Counted from the stretch's first letter, positions 26,007-36,206 are shown. The stretch is DNA of 64,000 nt from Methylobacterium sp. Leaf118 (GCF_920984675.1 NZ_CAKLBV010000007.1:62001-126000); one strand, 5' to 3'. The notes: generated from the letters alone by a model not told the origin. Program-made: numbers and translations.

Positions 26007-28718
26007 ATGAGCACTTATCGATTCGACGACCTCCTGGCCCCGCGCCGGATCGCGGTGGTTGGCGCCGGAGACCGGCCGGGTTCGGTCGGCCGGGCCATCA
26101 TCGACGGCCTGCGCGCGGGCGGGTTCGAGGGCGAGATCGTTCCGGTCCATCCCCGGGAGGCGAGCGTCGACGGGCTCGCCTGCGTGCCCTCCATCGCCGG
26201 CCTCGCCCAGCCCCCGGACCTCGTCATGGTGGCGACGCCCCCGGGGGCGGTGCCCGGCATCGTCGAGGAGGCGGGCCGGGCCGGGGCCGCCGCGGCGGTG
26301 GTGCTCTCGGCCCATCTCGGCCAGGGCGAGGCCGCACCGATGGGCGCGGCCCAGGCCACGGCTCGGCGCTACGGCCTGCGCCTGATCGGGCCCGACAGCG
26401 TCGGCCTCAGCGTCCCGGCCAAGGGCCTCAACGCCAGCCTCCTCGCCCAACCCCCGAAGCCCGGCGACCTCGCGCTGATCTCGCAATCGGGCACCGTCGC
26501 CTCCGCCATCGCCGCCTGGGCGGGCCGGCGCGGTGTCGGCTTCTCGGCGGTGATGACCCTCGGCCGTTCGGCGGATGTCGACGTGGCCGACTGCCTCGAC
26601 CATTTCGCCGAGGATTTCCACACCCGCGCGATCATCCTCTCCCTCCACCACGTCGCGGATGCCCGGAAATTCCTGAGCGCCGCCCGGGCCGCGGCCCGGG
26701 CCAAGCCGGTCGTGGTGCTGCGCACCGGCCGTCACGAGGCGTCCGCCCACGCCCCCGAGACCCATACGGGCGCCCTGGCCCGGCCGGGCGCGGTCTACGA
26801 GGCCGCGTTCCGCCGGGCCGGCCTGCTGGCCGTCGACGGGCTCGACGCGATGTTCTCGGCGGTCGAGACGCTGGGGCGCCAGCGCCCCTTCCCGGGCCAT
26901 CGCCTGATGATCGTCTCGAACGGCCGCGGCATCGGTGCTCTCGCCGCCGACGGCCTCGCCGACCGGGGCGGTGCCCTCTCTGCGCCCTCGCCGGCCGCGC
27001 TCGCGGCCCTGGAGCCGGTGCGGCATGGCGGGCGGGCCAACCCCCTCGATCTCGGCATCGACGCGGTGCCGGAGGACTATGCCCGCGCCCTGGAGCCGCT
27101 GCTCGCCTGCCGTGAGAGCGATGCCCTGCTCGCGATCCATGTGCCGACCGCCCGGGCCGGTAGCCGCGCGGTGGCGCAGACCGTCGCCGCCGCCGTCGCG
27201 TCGGGCCGCAAGGCCGGGCGGCGCAAGCCGGTCTTCGCCGTCTCGATCGGCGAGGACGAGGCGATCCGGACGATCTACGGCGAGGCCAAGATTCCCCTGT
27301 TCCCGACCGATGCCGACGCGGTCGAAGGCTTCCTGCACCTCGTGCGCTACCGCGAGGCCCAGGACGACCTCATGCGCACCCCCGCTTCGCTGCCGCGGGA
27401 CTTCTCGCCGGACATCGCCGCGGCCCGGGGAATCGTCGAGCAGGCGCTGGCCGAGGGCCGGACCTGGCTCGATCCCGGCGCCATCGCCGCTTTGCTCGCC
27501 GCCTACCGGATCGAGTCGGTGCCCGTCGCCCTCGCCCCCGATCCCGAGGGAGCCGCCGCTGCGGCCTGGCCGTTCATCGCCGCTGGAGGGACCGTGGCCC
27601 TCAAGCTCGTCTCGCCGGACGTCGTGCACAAGTCGGAGGTCGGCGGCGTGCGCCTCGGCCTCACGTCCGAGGCCGACGTCCGCGAGGCCGCCCGGGCCAT
27701 GATCGCCCGGGTGCGGGCTCTGCGCCCAGAGGCCCGCATCGCCGGGTTCGCGATCCAGCCGACGGTGCGCCGGCCCCAGGCACGGGAGCTGATCGCGGGG
27801 CTCGCGGAGGATCCGGTCTTCGGCCCCGTCGTCGTGTTCGGCCGCGGTGGCACGGCGGTGGAGGTGATCGATGACCGGGCGCTCGGCCTGCCGCCCCTCG
27901 ACCTCGCTCTGGCGGGCGAACTGATCGGGCGCACCCGCGTCGCCCGCCGGCTGGCGGCCTACCGCGACGTGCCCGCCGCCGACACGGGCGCCATCGCGCT
28001 CACCCTCGTCAAACTCGCCCAGCTCGCCGCCGACCTGCCGGCGGTGCGCGAACTCGACATCAACCCCCTGCTCGCCGACGCGGACGGCGTTCTCGCTCTC
28101 GACGCGCGGGTGCGGATCGAGGCGGAGGCCGGGTCGGAGCGCCGCCGCGGCCGATGGCATCCCCGCTTCGCGATCCGACCCTATCCGGCCGAGTGGGAGC
28201 GGCGGCTCGTGGCCGGCGACCGGCGCATCCAGGTCCGCCCGGTGCGGCCCGAGGACGAGGGGATGTTCCGCGCCTTCTTCGGACAGGTCGATCCGGAGGA
28301 CGTGCGCCTGCGCTTCTTCGCCCCCGTGCGTGAGTTCAGCCACGCCTTCCTGGCCCGGCTGACCCAGCTCGATTATTCCCGGGCTATCGCCTTCGTGGCC
28401 ACCGAGGAGGGGCCGGACGGCGACCGGCGCATGCTCGGCGCCGTCCGGCTCCACGCTGACGCCAACCATGATTCGGGCGAGTTCGCAATTCTCGTGCGCT
28501 CCGACATCAAGGGCACCGGCCTCGGCATCGCCCTGATGCGCATGATGATCGACTGGGCCCGTACGGAGGGCATCGCCTGCGTCGAGGGCAGCGTGCTCGC
28601 CGAGAACCGGGCCATGCGCTCCGTCTGCCGCCATCTCGGCTTCGAGGAGCGGCTCGCCCCGGACGAGTCCGGCCTCGTCAAGGTCAAGCTGCGGGTCGGG
28701 GCCGGCGGCAGCGCATGA
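26007..28718 (+). CDS. NDP-forming acyl-CoA synthetase fused to a GNAT acetyltransferase (Pat-like)
   Basis: This 903-residue fusion has a CoA-binding domain (about residues 8-105), succinyl-CoA-ligase-like domains (150-460), an ATP-grasp domain (470-710) and a C-terminal GNAT domain (740-900). The GNAT domain has ILVRSDIKGTGLGIALMRMM as its acetyl-CoA loop. Relatives (PatZ/Pka-type protein acetyltransferases) acetylate lysines, including that of acetyl-CoA synthetase. The motif THTGALA retains a histidine at residue 253, where ADP-forming acetyl-CoA synthetases are phosphorylated, so ligase activity is possible. It starts with ATG 57 bp after pheA. Confidence 0.88.
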   Translation: MSTYRFDDLLAPRRIAVVGAGDRPGSVGRAIIDGLRAGGFEGEIVPVHPREASVDGLACVPSIAGLAQPPDLVMVATPPGAVPGIVEEAGRAGAAAAVVLSAHLGQGEAAPMGAAQATARRYGLRLIGPDSVGLSVPAKGLNASLLAQPPKPGDLALISQSGTVASAIAAWAGRRGVGFSAVMTLGRSADVDVADCLDHFAEDFHTRAIILSLHHVADARKFLSAARAAARAKPVVVLRTGRHEASAHAPETHTGALARPGAVYEAAFRRAGLLAVDGLDAMFSAVETLGRQRPFPGHRLMIVSNGRGIGALAADGLADRGGALSAPSPAALAALEPVRHGGRANPLDLGIDAVPEDYARALEPLLACRESDALLAIHVPTARAGSRAVAQTVAAAVASGRKAGRRKPVFAVSIGEDEAIRTIYGEAKIPLFPTDADAVEGFLHLVRYREAQDDLMRTPASLPRDFSPDIAAARGIVEQALAEGRTWLDPGAIAALLAAYRIESVPVALAPDPEGAAAAAWPFIAAGGTVALKLVSPDVVHKSEVGGVRLGLTSEADVREAARAMIARVRALRPEARIAGFAIQPTVRRPQARELIAGLAEDPVFGPVVVFGRGGTAVEVIDDRALGLPPLDLALAGELIGRTRVARRLAAYRDVPAADTGAIALTLVKLAQLAADLPAVRELDINPLLADADGVLALDARVRIEAEAGSERRRGRWHPRFAIRPYPAEWERRLVAGDRRIQVRPVRPEDEGMFRAFFGQVDPEDVRLRFFAPVREFSHAFLARLTQLDYSRAIAFVATEEGPDGDRRMLGAVRLHADANHDSGEFAILVRSDIKGTGLGIALMRMMIDWARTEGIACVEGSVLAENRAMRSVCRHLGFEERLAPDESGLVKVKLRVGAGGSA

Positions 28719-28755
28719 GAAAGGCCGCCGACCCTCTCGGATCGGCGGCCCTTTC
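28719..28755. terminator. Bidirectional terminator between convergent genes
   Basis: AAAGGCCGCCGA and TCGGCGGCCCTTT (arms 28720-28731 and 28742-28754) form a strong stem. A-runs and T-runs flank it, so it works in both directions. It lies between the Pat-like gene and the convergent dps gene. Confidence 0.8.
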
Positions 28756-28775
28756 GATGACGATGTCGGCGGGGG

Positions 28776-29303
28776 TCAGTGGCCGCTCTCGGTGGCGTCG
28801 CGGGTCGACTCGTAGAGGAACCACGTGCGCTCCTCGGCCTGGTCGATCCACTCCTCCAGGAGGCTCGTGGTCGAGACGTCGTTCGCCTCGTCGGTCACCG
28901 CGTGCAGCTCGCGCATGTTGGCGGTGAGCGTCTTGTTGTCGTCCCGCAACTCCTTGAGCATCTCGAGCGGGCTGACGTAATCGGCGTTGTTGTCCTGGAC
29001 GCGCTTGAGGCCCTCGGCCTGACCGAGCGAGCGCAGGGTGGTGCCGCCGATCTTGCGGGCGCGCTCGCCGACCGCGTCGATGATCGAGAAAATCTGCTCG
29101 GATTGCTCGTCGAGCAGGAGATGGTAGTCGCGGAAATTCGGGCCGCTGACATGCCAATGGAAGTTCTTGGTCTTGATAAAGAGCGCGAACAGGTCCGACA
29201 GCAGCACGGTCAAGCCATGCGCGATCTTGGTGACGTCCTCCGGATTGAGGTCGGTCGGGGTGTTGAGCCGGTCGCTGGCGACGCGCAGTTTAGCCTTGGC
29301 CAT
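28776..29303 (-). CDS. dps: Dps-family ferritin-like DNA-protection protein
   Basis: This 175-residue protein forms dodecameric shells that oxidise and store iron with hydrogen peroxide and protect DNA. The ferroxidase motif is split as expected: KNFHWHVSGPNFRDYHLLLD (about residues 46-65) followed by EQSEQIFSIIDAVGERARKI. The remaining helices include LLEEWIDQAEERTWFLYEST. The ATG at 29303 follows a GAGGA site. The N-terminus is Lys/Arg-containing (MAKAKLRVASDRL), consistent with DNA binding. No OxyR or Fur site was identified with confidence in its short leader. Confidence 0.93.
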   Translation of the reverse strand: MAKAKLRVASDRLNTPTDLNPEDVTKIAHGLTVLLSDLFALFIKTKNFHWHVSGPNFRDYHLLLDEQSEQIFSIIDAVGERARKIGGTTLRSLGQAEGLKRVQDNNADYVSPLEMLKELRDDNKTLTANMRELHAVTDEANDVSTTSLLEEWIDQAEERTWFLYESTRDATESGH

Positions 29304-29451
29304 CGCGGAAATCCTCAAACTGTCTTCGAAACGCGGCCAGCGTCCGAGCGCCGGCACTCGTCGGGCAGAATGAGGTTTTCGAGGCGATTGTTCCAGCGCG
29401 CATGGCAGCCTCCCTGTCGGGGGATGCCAAGGCTCCATGGCGCATGCCGGC

Positions 29452-31194
29452 TCAGGTCCTCCCGCCGACGAGACCCGGCGGAACGAGGCCCGGCTCGCCG
29501 TCCGGCGCAGGGACGGCCCGGCGGACGGGCGGCTTCGCCGCGATCGGGGCCGGCCCTGGTGCGGGAGCGACGGCCCTTGGCGCCTCGGGCCGTGCGCCTT
29601 CGACCTTGACCGCCGGCTTGGCCGCCGGCGCGGGAGGGCGCGGCGTCCCGCCCGCGGCCTCGGACCGCGACGGCAGGCCCCGCTGGCCGAGCGCGCCCGT
29701 GGTCGCGACATCGGGCGGCGGGGCGGCGGGCTTCGCCGCGGCAGCGGTCCCGGCCGGGGCGGCGGAGGGCGTGTCGAGGCCGTAGATGTCGTCGCGGAAA
29801 TGCACCCGCCCGTCCGTGGTCGCGTAGCCGGTGAGATAGACGAAGGCCACCGGCACCGGCTTGACGAGCTTGACGTCGCGCCGGTCGCCCGTGGCGATCC
29901 CGGTCTCGATCTCGATCGGACCCCAGACCGAGCCGGCCCCGTTCGGCCCCTCGGTGCCCTGGAGCAGCCAGGCGGCGAACTCCTTCACCTGCCCGACGCG
30001 CACGCAGCCATGGGAGTGGAACCGGACCGAGCCGGCGAAGAGCGACTTCGAGGGCGTGTCGTGCATGTAGATCGCGTGGCGGTTCGGCATGTCGATCCGC
30101 ACCTGCCCGAGCGAATTGTCGAAGCCGGCATCCTGGCGCAGCGTGTAGTTGGCCGCCTTTTCGGTGGTCCAGTCGATCGTCGTCGGATCGACCTCGACCC
30201 CACCGGGGCCGAGGATGCGGATGTGGTTCTTGGCCAGATATCCCGGATTCTTGCGCATCGTCGGGATGATCTCGTTCTTGATCACCGAGATCGGCACGGT
30301 CCAGGTCGGGTTGAGGTTGACGTCGGTGATGCGGGTCTCGACCGTCGGCGTCTGCTTGTCGGGCTTGCCGACCACCGCGACGTAGCGGCGGGTCACCGCG
30401 CCATTCTCCACCGCCTCGACGGTCGCCGAGGGGATGTTGACGGCGACGTAGCGCTCGCCGAACGCGAAGTTCGATCCCAACACCCGCTGGGCCGAGGCGC
30501 GCAGCTGCCGCTGGCGGACCTCCGCCGGCACGTTCAGGGCGTTGAGCGTCAGCCGTCCGAGGATGCCTGAATCCGGCAGGCCGTGCCGGGCCTGGAAGGC
30601 TTTCACGGCGGCCACCAGCGGCGGGTCGTAGCGATCGGAGGGCGGCGCCTCGGCGGGCAGGTCGCCGGTCAGCGTCAGGTGGTGGCGCAACGACGGGATC
30701 GCCGGATGGCTGTCGCCGGGCTTCGGGGCGAAGTCGGGCGGCAGGGTCTTCCAGCCGCCGGCCTCGGCATAGATCTGATAGCGCTCGGCGGCCCGCATCG
30801 TCTCGACGAAGGTCTGCGCCGTGTAGGTCGGCAGTGGATCTTCGGAGACGCGGGCGTAGACGGTCGGCGGCAGCTCCCGTGACACCTTCTTGACGGGCGC
30901 CGGTTCGGTCGGAGCGGCGTCCGGCCGCGTCTCGGCCCTTGCCGGCTTGGGCTCTGCCTTCTCGGTTTTGGCCTCCGGGTTGGGATCGGGCCGCAGCTCC
31001 GGTTTCGGCTCGGCCTTGCCCTCGGCGCGGGGCTCGATTCGCAGGTTGATCCGGGAGTCGGAGCGGGGCTCGGGTGGAGGCTCGGCCCGAAGCGGCGTGG
31101 CGAGCAGCAGGGCGAGGGCCGCGGCACCGCCGAGCAGCCGGGTGCCGCGCGGGGCGGGGAGGACGTACGGCATCGCGGGTCTCGTCGGGGACAC
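29452..31194 (-). CDS. L,D-transpeptidase (YcbB/YkuD type)
   Basis: This is a peptidoglycan cross-linking enzyme of about 580 residues in the periplasm. A signal peptide ([17 protein letters not shown]) is followed by a Glu/Lys/Pro-rich linker (about 38-100), a scaffold region, and a peptidoglycan-binding motif ([20 protein letters not shown], near 210). The YkuD catalytic domain ends at [13 protein letters not shown], with catalytic Cys397. A Pro/Ala-rich tail of about 110 residues follows the catalytic domain. Two starts are possible, at 31194 and at the in-frame ATG 31173; the second sits closer to the signal peptide. It forms 3-3 cross-links or attaches outer-membrane proteins, depending on the paralogue. 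Confidence 0.88.
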   Translation of the reverse strand: MSPTRPAMPYVLPAPRGTRLLGGAAALALLLATPLRAEPPPEPRSDSRINLRIEPRAEGKAEPKPELRPDPNPEAKTEKAEPKPARAETRPDAAPTEPAPVKKVSRELPPTVYARVSEDPLPTYTAQTFVETMRAAERYQIYAEAGGWKTLPPDFAPKPGDSHPAIPSLRHHLTLTGDLPAEAPPSDRYDPPLVAAVKAFQARHGLPDSGILGRLTLNALNVPAEVRQRQLRASAQRVLGSNFAFGERYVAVNIPSATVEAVENGAVTRRYVAVVGKPDKQTPTVETRITDVNLNPTWTVPISVIKNEIIPTMRKNPGYLAKNHIRILGPGGVEVDPTTIDWTTEKAANYTLRQDAGFDNSLGQVRIDMPNRHAIYMHDTPSKSLFAGSVRFHSHGCVRVGQVKEFAAWLLQGTEGPNGAGSVWGPIEIETGIATGDRRDVKLVKPVPVAFVYLTGYATTDGRVHFRDDIYGLDTPSAAPAGTAAAAKPAAPPPDVATTGALGQRGLPSRSEAAGGTPRPPAPAAKPAVKVEGARPEAPRAVAPAPGPAPIAAKPPVRRAVPAPDGEPGLVPPGLVGGRT

Positions 31195-31353
31195 GAAGCG
31201 CGATCATCCGGGGGGATGGTTACCATCTCCCTCCGCGCGCCCGATGGGCGTTGTCCCGCGTTGCGGCGCCCGTGGGGCCGGGCCCCGTGCCGCGGTGGTG
31301 CGGGCCGCCTGGATGTGCAAAACCCGGGGCGCCGGTCGCCCCGCGAGACCCCC

Positions 31354-32418
31354 GTGAGCAAAGCCAGACCTTCCGAGAAGACCCTGCTGACGCCGGAGCG
31401 CCGGCCGGACGATGCCGATCAGTCGATCCGCCCCCTCAGCCTGTCCGAGTTCATCGGCCAGCGGGCGGCCCGCGCCAACATGCAGATCTTCATCGAGGCA
31501 GCCAAGAAGACCGGCCAGGCCCTCGACCACGTCCTGTTCGTCGGCCCGCCCGGCCTCGGCAAGACCACGCTCGCCCAGATCGTCGCCCGCGAACTCGGGG
31601 TGAACTTCCGCTCGACCTCCGGCCCGGTCATCGCGAAGGCGGGCGACCTCGCCGCCCAGCTCACGAACCTCGAAGAGCGCGACGTGCTCTTCATCGACGA
31701 GATCCACCGCCTCAACCCGGCGGTGGAGGAGATTCTCTATCCGGCGATGGAGGATTACCAGCTCGACCTCATCATCGGCGAGGGCCCGGCCGCCCGCTCC
31801 GTCAAGATCGAGCTGCCGAAGTTCACGCTGGTGGGCGCCACCACCCGCGCCGGCCTGCTGACGACGCCGCTGCGCGACCGCTTCGGCATCCCGATCCGGC
31901 TGGAATTCTACGAGATCGACGAGCTCGAACTCATCGTGCGCCGCGGCGCCCGGGTGTTGGGCCTCGGCATGTCGGAGGAGGGCGCCAACGAGATCGCCAA
32001 GCGGGCGCGGGGCACGCCGCGCATCGCCGGGCGTCTGCTGCGCCGGGTGCGCGACTTCGCCATCGTCGAAGACGCGCCCACCGTCACCCGGGAAATCGCC
32101 GACCGGGCCCTGCTGATGCTCGACGTGGACCCCGTCGGCCTCGACGTGATGGATCGCAAGTACCTGACGCTGATCGCCGCCTCCTTCGGCGGCGGGCCGG
32201 TCGGGATCGAGACGATCGCGGCGGCCCTCTCCGAGCCCCGCGACGCCATCGAGGACATCATCGAGCCCTACCTGATCCAGAAGGGCTTCGTGCAGCGCAC
32301 CCCCCGCGGCCGCGTGCTGACCCCGCACGCCTTCCGCCATATGGGCTTTGCCGAGCCGCGGCGCGATCCGGCGACGCAGTTCGGCCTGTTCGGTGGCGCC
32401 AACGATCCGGAGGCCTGA
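31354..32418 (+). CDS. ruvB: Holliday junction branch-migration helicase RuvB
   Basis: This 354-residue AAA+ motor works with RuvA and RuvC to move and resolve Holliday junctions. Walker A is GPPGLGKTT (64-72), Walker B is VLFIDEIHR (111-119), sensor 1 is GATTRAG (161-167) and the arginine-finger region is TTPLRDRFG. The C-terminal winged helix contains [16 protein letters not shown]. The start is GTG at 31354; an ATG-started extension upstream is not conserved-looking. The ruvA and ruvC genes are not next to it, unlike the common ruvCAB order. A phosphoesterase gene follows after 6 bp. Confidence 0.95.
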   Translation: MSKARPSEKTLLTPERRPDDADQSIRPLSLSEFIGQRAARANMQIFIEAAKKTGQALDHVLFVGPPGLGKTTLAQIVARELGVNFRSTSGPVIAKAGDLAAQLTNLEERDVLFIDEIHRLNPAVEEILYPAMEDYQLDLIIGEGPAARSVKIELPKFTLVGATTRAGLLTTPLRDRFGIPIRLEFYEIDELELIVRRGARVLGLGMSEEGANEIAKRARGTPRIAGRLLRRVRDFAIVEDAPTVTREIADRALLMLDVDPVGLDVMDRKYLTLIAASFGGGPVGIETIAAALSEPRDAIEDIIEPYLIQKGFVQRTPRGRVLTPHAFRHMGFAEPRRDPATQFGLFGGANDPEA

Positions 32419-32424
32419 GGCGGC

Positions 32425-33351
32425 GTGCCGGCGCGCGTCACCCGCCGCACGGTGCTGACTGGCCTCGGCGGCCTCGCACTCGCTGGGCTCGGCACCGGCG
32501 CCTACGCCGTCGGGATCGCGCCGATGCGCCTCGTCGTGACCCGTTATGCCTTGCGCCCGCTCGGGCCCTGGCCGCCGGGCTTGACCCTGCGCATTGTGGC
32601 ACTCGCCGACCTGCATGCCTGCGAGCCGTGGATGCCGCTCTCGCGAATTGCCGGCATCGTCGCTGCGGCCAACGCGCTGGGTGGCGATGTGACCGTGCTG
32701 CTCGGCGACTACGTCTCGGGCATGAACATGGTGACCCGACATGTGGAGGCGGCCGAGTGGGCACCCGTCTTGGGGCGACTCACGGCGCCGCTCGGCACCT
32801 ACGCCATCCTGGGCAACCACGATTGGTGGGAGGACCGCACGGCGCAACGCCGCGGCGCCGGCCCGACCATCGCGGGCGCGGCGCTGACCCGGAGCGGCAT
32901 CCGCGTGCTGGAGAACGAGGCGCAGCCGCTGACGGTCCGCGGCCATACCGTCTGGCTCGCGGGGCTCGGCGACCAGCTCGCCTTCCAGCCGAGCCGCCAG
33001 CACCGCGGCGCGGCCGGCATCGGCCGGGACGATCTGCCCGGCACGCTCGCCCGAATTCCCGAAGGCGCGCCCGCGATCCTGCTGGCGCACGAGCCCGATA
33101 TCTTTCCTCATGTACCGCCGCGGATCGCGCTGACGCTGTCGGGTCACACGCATGGCGGGCAGGTGCGCCTGTTCGGCCACGCGCCCGTGGTGCCGTCACG
33201 CTACGGCGAACGCTTCGCCTATGGTCATGTCCGCGAGCAGGCCGACCTCATCGTCTCCGGCGGTCTCGGCATGAGCGTCGCTCCAGTGCGGCTCGGCGTA
33301 CCGCCGGAGATCGTGGTGGTGGATCTCGGTGCCGAGGACGGAGCGGTCTGA
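32425..33351 (+). CDS. Metallophosphoesterase with twin-arginine signal (YkuE-like)
   Basis: This 308-residue calcineurin-like phosphoesterase has an N-terminal VTRRTVLTGLGGLALAG twin-arginine segment. The metal-binding blocks are ADLHA (61-65), LGDYV (93-97), LGNHDWW (129-135), LAHEPD and SGHTHGGQ, which together supply the two-metal site. It is probably exported folded through Tat or membrane-anchored, facing the periplasm. Related proteins hydrolyse phosphodiesters such as UDP-diacylglucosamine, but the substrate is not readable here. It starts with GTG 6 bp after ruvB and is likely co-transcribed. Confidence 0.88.
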   Translation: MPARVTRRTVLTGLGGLALAGLGTGAYAVGIAPMRLVVTRYALRPLGPWPPGLTLRIVALADLHACEPWMPLSRIAGIVAAANALGGDVTVLLGDYVSGMNMVTRHVEAAEWAPVLGRLTAPLGTYAILGNHDWWEDRTAQRRGAGPTIAGAALTRSGIRVLENEAQPLTVRGHTVWLAGLGDQLAFQPSRQHRGAAGIGRDDLPGTLARIPEGAPAILLAHEPDIFPHVPPRIALTLSGHTHGGQVRLFGHAPVVPSRYGERFAYGHVREQADLIVSGGLGMSVAPVRLGVPPEIVVVDLGAEDGAV

Positions 33352-33516
33352 AAGATATGTCGCCAACGCATAGCGCATTCGCCCTCGAAGCCGGGGGCCG
33401 GGCGATCCAGGCCGCTCGGATGTGACCGCGATCCACGGCGTCCTTCTATCAAGCTGTTGATTTTGTCTGCGATTTCGATCGGCCCCGCCCGAACCGCGGC
33501 GGATCGGCGCTCCCTT

Positions 33517-33536
33517 GATCCTGTCATCACAGGATC
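33517..33536 (+). terminator. Hairpin after the phosphoesterase gene
   Basis: GATCCTGT and ACAGGATC pair over 8 bp around a CATC loop. There is no strong T-run. It sits in the 295-bp gap before the DUF4142 gene and could end the ruvB transcript. The rest of the gap shows nothing else I can name. Confidence 0.35.
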
Positions 33537-33646
33537 GTTGGCATGCGGAACACGCGGGTTTCGCATCTGTTGGGGCCGCGAACGCTTCCACACGGGAGCG
33601 TCGGCGAACCCACGCCGCAAGCCCGATTCCCGAGGAAGATTCCCCT

Positions 33647-34363
33647 ATGAAGACGACCGTCCTGGCCGCCCTCGGCCTGTCCGTGGCCGCCCTCACCACC
33701 CCCGCCCTGGCGCAGGATGCCCTGCTGCTGCGCATCGGTGCCGACGCGCCGATCGGGGCCGCCGCCGCCTCCACGCCGGAGTTCCGCGCCGAAGCCCTGC
33801 GCTCGGACGCCGTGAGCATCGAGGCGAGCCGCATCGCCCTGGAGCGCTCCCGCAACCCGCGCGTGCGCCGCTACGCCAACCGGGTGCTGGTGGAGCGTGA
33901 TGCAACCACCAAGGCGCTGCTGCCCCAGGGCACCTCGCTGTCCGCCAGCGGCCGGATCGTCCCCGACAGCCAGGGCATTCCAACCCGTCTCGACAACCCG
34001 GTCGGCCTTGTGCTCGCGCCCGTCACGCTGGCGGCCAATCTCGGCACCGGCATCGTCGGCGGTGTGCTCGGCGGCGTCGGCCTCATCGACAACAGTCCGG
34101 CCGAGCCCGGCCGCCGCGTCGCCGTCGGCCCCAACGGCCAGAACCGCCTGGAGCGCCTGAGGGCGGCCCGCTCGGCCCGCGAATTCGACCGCACCTATGT
34201 CGGCCAGCAGGCCCGCTCGGATGCGCGGACCCTCGCGCTCTACAGCCGCTACGCCCGCACCGGCGACAGCGCGGCCGGCCGCACCTTCGCCAACGAGGCG
34301 CTGCCCTACATCGCCGACCAGCACGCCGAGTCGGCGACGCTGGCGGGCCGCATCGGCGGCTGA
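33647..34363 (+). CDS. DUF4142-type periplasmic protein
   Basis: This 238-residue exported protein has the signal peptide MKTTVLAALGLSVAALTTPA, cut after LAQ. The mature part is helical with the DUF4142 (ferritin-like) layout: FRAEALRSDAVSIEASRIAL, then NPRVRRYANRVLVERDATT. A Gly/Val-rich insertion (GTGIVGGVLGGVGLID) follows, and then EFDRTYVGQQARSDARTLAL. The ATG at 33647 follows GAGGAAG. Members of this family are often stress-induced in alphaproteobacteria, but their biochemical role is unknown. It is monocistronic with its own terminator. Confidence 0.82.
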   Translation: MKTTVLAALGLSVAALTTPALAQDALLLRIGADAPIGAAAASTPEFRAEALRSDAVSIEASRIALERSRNPRVRRYANRVLVERDATTKALLPQGTSLSASGRIVPDSQGIPTRLDNPVGLVLAPVTLAANLGTGIVGGVLGGVGLIDNSPAEPGRRVAVGPNGQNRLERLRAARSAREFDRTYVGQQARSDARTLALYSRYARTGDSAAGRTFANEALPYIADQHAESATLAGRIGG

Positions 34364-34374
34364 GTTCGTCCAAG

Positions 34375-34413
34375 AACGCTCGCATCGAACGCTCGCATCG
34401 AACCCTCGCATCG
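34375..34413. repeat. Three 13-bp tandem repeats
   Basis: AACGCTCGCATCG occurs twice exactly and a third time with one change (AACCCTCGCATCG). The array sits between the DUF4142 stop codon and its terminator. It is too short and its unit too small to be CRISPR. Confidence 0.75.
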
Positions 34414-34448
34414 GCGAAGGCCGTCCCTCGGGGCGGCCTTCGCCGTTT
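34413..34448 (+). terminator. Rho-independent terminator of the DUF4142 gene
   Basis: GGCGAAGGCCG (34413-34423) and CGGCCTTCGCC (34434-34444) form an 11-bp stem with a 10-nt loop, followed by GTTT. Confidence 0.8.
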
Positions 34449-34567
34449 GGAGCTTCGTCCGAGGTCGGGCCGGTTTGCCTGATCTCGCCCTGCGCCGATC
34501 GACTGGTTACATCGAGCCGCAGCGAGGCGCTGCACCGCGCCTCCCCTCAGACGTCTCTCGGTCCCCC

Positions 34568-34999
34568 ATGACCTCAGCCATCCCCGCGAACGCCCACCGC
34601 CTGCCCCTGCGGATCTATTACGAGGACACCGATTTCTCGGGCTTCGTCTACCATGCGAGCTACCTGCGGTTCATGGAGCGCGGGCGCACGGAACTTCTGC
34701 GGGGCTTGGCCGGCGACCAATCGGCGTTGCATGCCGACGGGTCAGGGCTCGTCTTCGTGGTGCGGAAGATGACCCTCGATTATCTCCGACCCGCGCGGAT
34801 GGACGATCAGGTCGAGGTGCTGACATGGTCGAGCGCCTTGCGCGGTGCCTCGATGCATCTCGCGCAGGTCGTGCGGCGCGGAGAGGACGTGCTGGTGCGC
34901 GCCGAGGTCGTCGTCGCCTGCGTGCGAGACGGGCGGGCGGTTCGCCTCCCCGACGGGCTGCGCCGTGCTCTCACGCCGCCGGAGGTCAGATCCGCCTGA
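34568..34999 (+). CDS. ybgC: Tol-Pal associated acyl-CoA thioesterase YbgC
   Basis: This 143-residue hotdog-fold thioesterase has the YbgC signature [20 protein letters not shown], with the catalytic Asp22 and Tyr28-His29. RTELLR and the [14 protein letters not shown] strand follow. YbgC hydrolyses short acyl-CoAs and is the usual first gene of tol-pal operons. Here it is separated from tolQ by a chemoreceptor gene on the other strand. Its last 14 bp overlap the 3' end of that gene tail to tail. Confidence 0.93.
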   Translation: MTSAIPANAHRLPLRIYYEDTDFSGFVYHASYLRFMERGRTELLRGLAGDQSALHADGSGLVFVVRKMTLDYLRPARMDDQVEVLTWSSALRGASMHLAQVVRRGEDVLVRAEVVVACVRDGRAVRLPDGLRRALTPPEVRSA

Positions 35000-36206
35000 C
35001 TTCGACCAGGAATTCCTGGACCGAGCGGGTCACCTCCTCCATCTGCTCGTCGAGGATCGTCGTCGCCGAGAGGACCGAGCGGGCCGAGCCGGCGGAGGTA
35101 TCGGCGGCCCCGGCGACCTCGTCGATGCTGCCGCCGACGCGCCCGGTGCGCTCGGCCGCCTCCCGGGCGCTCCGGCTGATCTCTCCGGCCGTCGCCGATT
35201 GCTCCTCCACCGCGGCGGCGATCGTGGTGGCGCCCTCGTCGAGACCCTGGATGACGCCCGCGATCCGCTCGATGGCTGCGACGGTCTGCGAGGTCGCCGC
35301 CTGGATCAGGCCGATATGCTGCGCGATCTCACCGGTGGCCTTGGCGGTCTGCTCGGCCAGCGCCTTGACCTCGGTGGCGACGACCGCGAAGCCGCGCCCG
35401 GCGGCGCCCGCCCGCGCCGCCTCGATGGTGGCGTTGAGGGCGAGGAGGTTGGTCTGGCTGGCGATCGAACGGATCAGCCCGACGACCTCGCCGATGCGAT
35501 GCGACGTGTCCGACGACGCCTTGACGCTGTCCATCGCCGCGCCGGCCTCGGTCACGGCCTGACCGGTGGCCGCGCCGGAGCGGCTCACCTGCCCGGTGAT
35601 CTCGGCGTTCGAGGCCGTCAGCTCCTCGACGGCGGCGGCCACGGACTGGACGTTGGTCGTCGTCTCCAAGGCGCTGGTCGCGGCGCTTCCGGCGGTGGCG
35701 GTGGCGCCGGTCGCGGTCAGAACCGGCTCCGCGGCGCCGCGCATCGCCTTCGTGGCATTCGCGGTCTCGTCGAGCGCCATGCGGATGGCGGCGTCGAAGC
35801 GCGCGATCGACTCGGTAAAGGGGGTCACGTCGGCCCAGGACAGCACAGCCGCGACGTAGCGGCCATCGGCGGCCCGCACGGGAGAGACGTGGAGATCGAG
35901 GGTCTTCGGGCCCAGCTTGATCTTGGTGCGCCAGGGCAGGCGAGAGGGATCGGCGACGAGGCTGCGCTGATGGGCCGGGTTCTTGTGGAACACGTCCATC
36001 GAGAGGCCGACCATCGCATCCGGGTTCACCGAAGCGGGAAGAGGCTCCCGGATGGCACGCAACGTCTCGACGCTGCGGCGGTTGGCGAAGATGATCGTCG
36101 CCTCGGCTGGATCCAAGACCAAGACGTTGACCGGAAGCGAGTCGATGATCGCCGCGAACGCCACCTTTGGGACACTCTTGCCGTCCGCTTCTTGTAGTCT
36201 GGTCAT
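34986..36206 (-). CDS. Soluble methyl-accepting chemotaxis protein with a PAS domain
   Basis: This 406-residue receptor lacks membrane segments, so it senses a cytoplasmic signal. A PAS-like domain (about residues 14-125: [32 protein letters not shown]) is followed by the coiled-coil signalling domain. The CheA/CheW-binding tip is [20 protein letters not shown], then [20 protein letters not shown] chose the ATG at 36206; upstream in-frame alternatives at 36239 and a TTG at 36278 are also open. The leader is AT-rich compared with its surroundings. It sits in opposite orientation between ybgC and tolQ. Confidence 0.9.
   Translation of the reverse strand: MTRLQEADGKSVPKVAFAAIIDSLPVNVLVLDPAEATIIFANRRSVETLRAIREPLPASVNPDAMVGLSMDVFHKNPAHQRSLVADPSRLPWRTKIKLGPKTLDLHVSPVRAADGRYVAAVLSWADVTPFTESIARFDAAIRMALDETANATKAMRGAAEPVLTATGATATAGSAATSALETTTNVQSVAAAVEELTASNAEITGQVSRSGAATGQAVTEAGAAMDSVKASSDTSHRIGEVVGLIRSIASQTNLLALNATIEAARAGAAGRGFAVVATEVKALAEQTAKATGEIAQHIGLIQAATSQTVAAIERIAGVIQGLDEGATTIAAAVEEQSATAGEISRSAREAAERTGRVGGSIDEVAGAADTSAGSARSVLSATTILDEQMEEVTRSVQEFLVEVRRI

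Noticed and set aside
25071..28634. A 1187-codon minus-strand frame
   Set aside because: It is antisense to pheA and the Pat-like gene, which have clear family motifs. The composition is typical of an antisense shadow.
34375..34413. Tandem repeats resembling a CRISPR seed
   Set aside because: The 13-bp units are contiguous without spacers and there are no cas genes.
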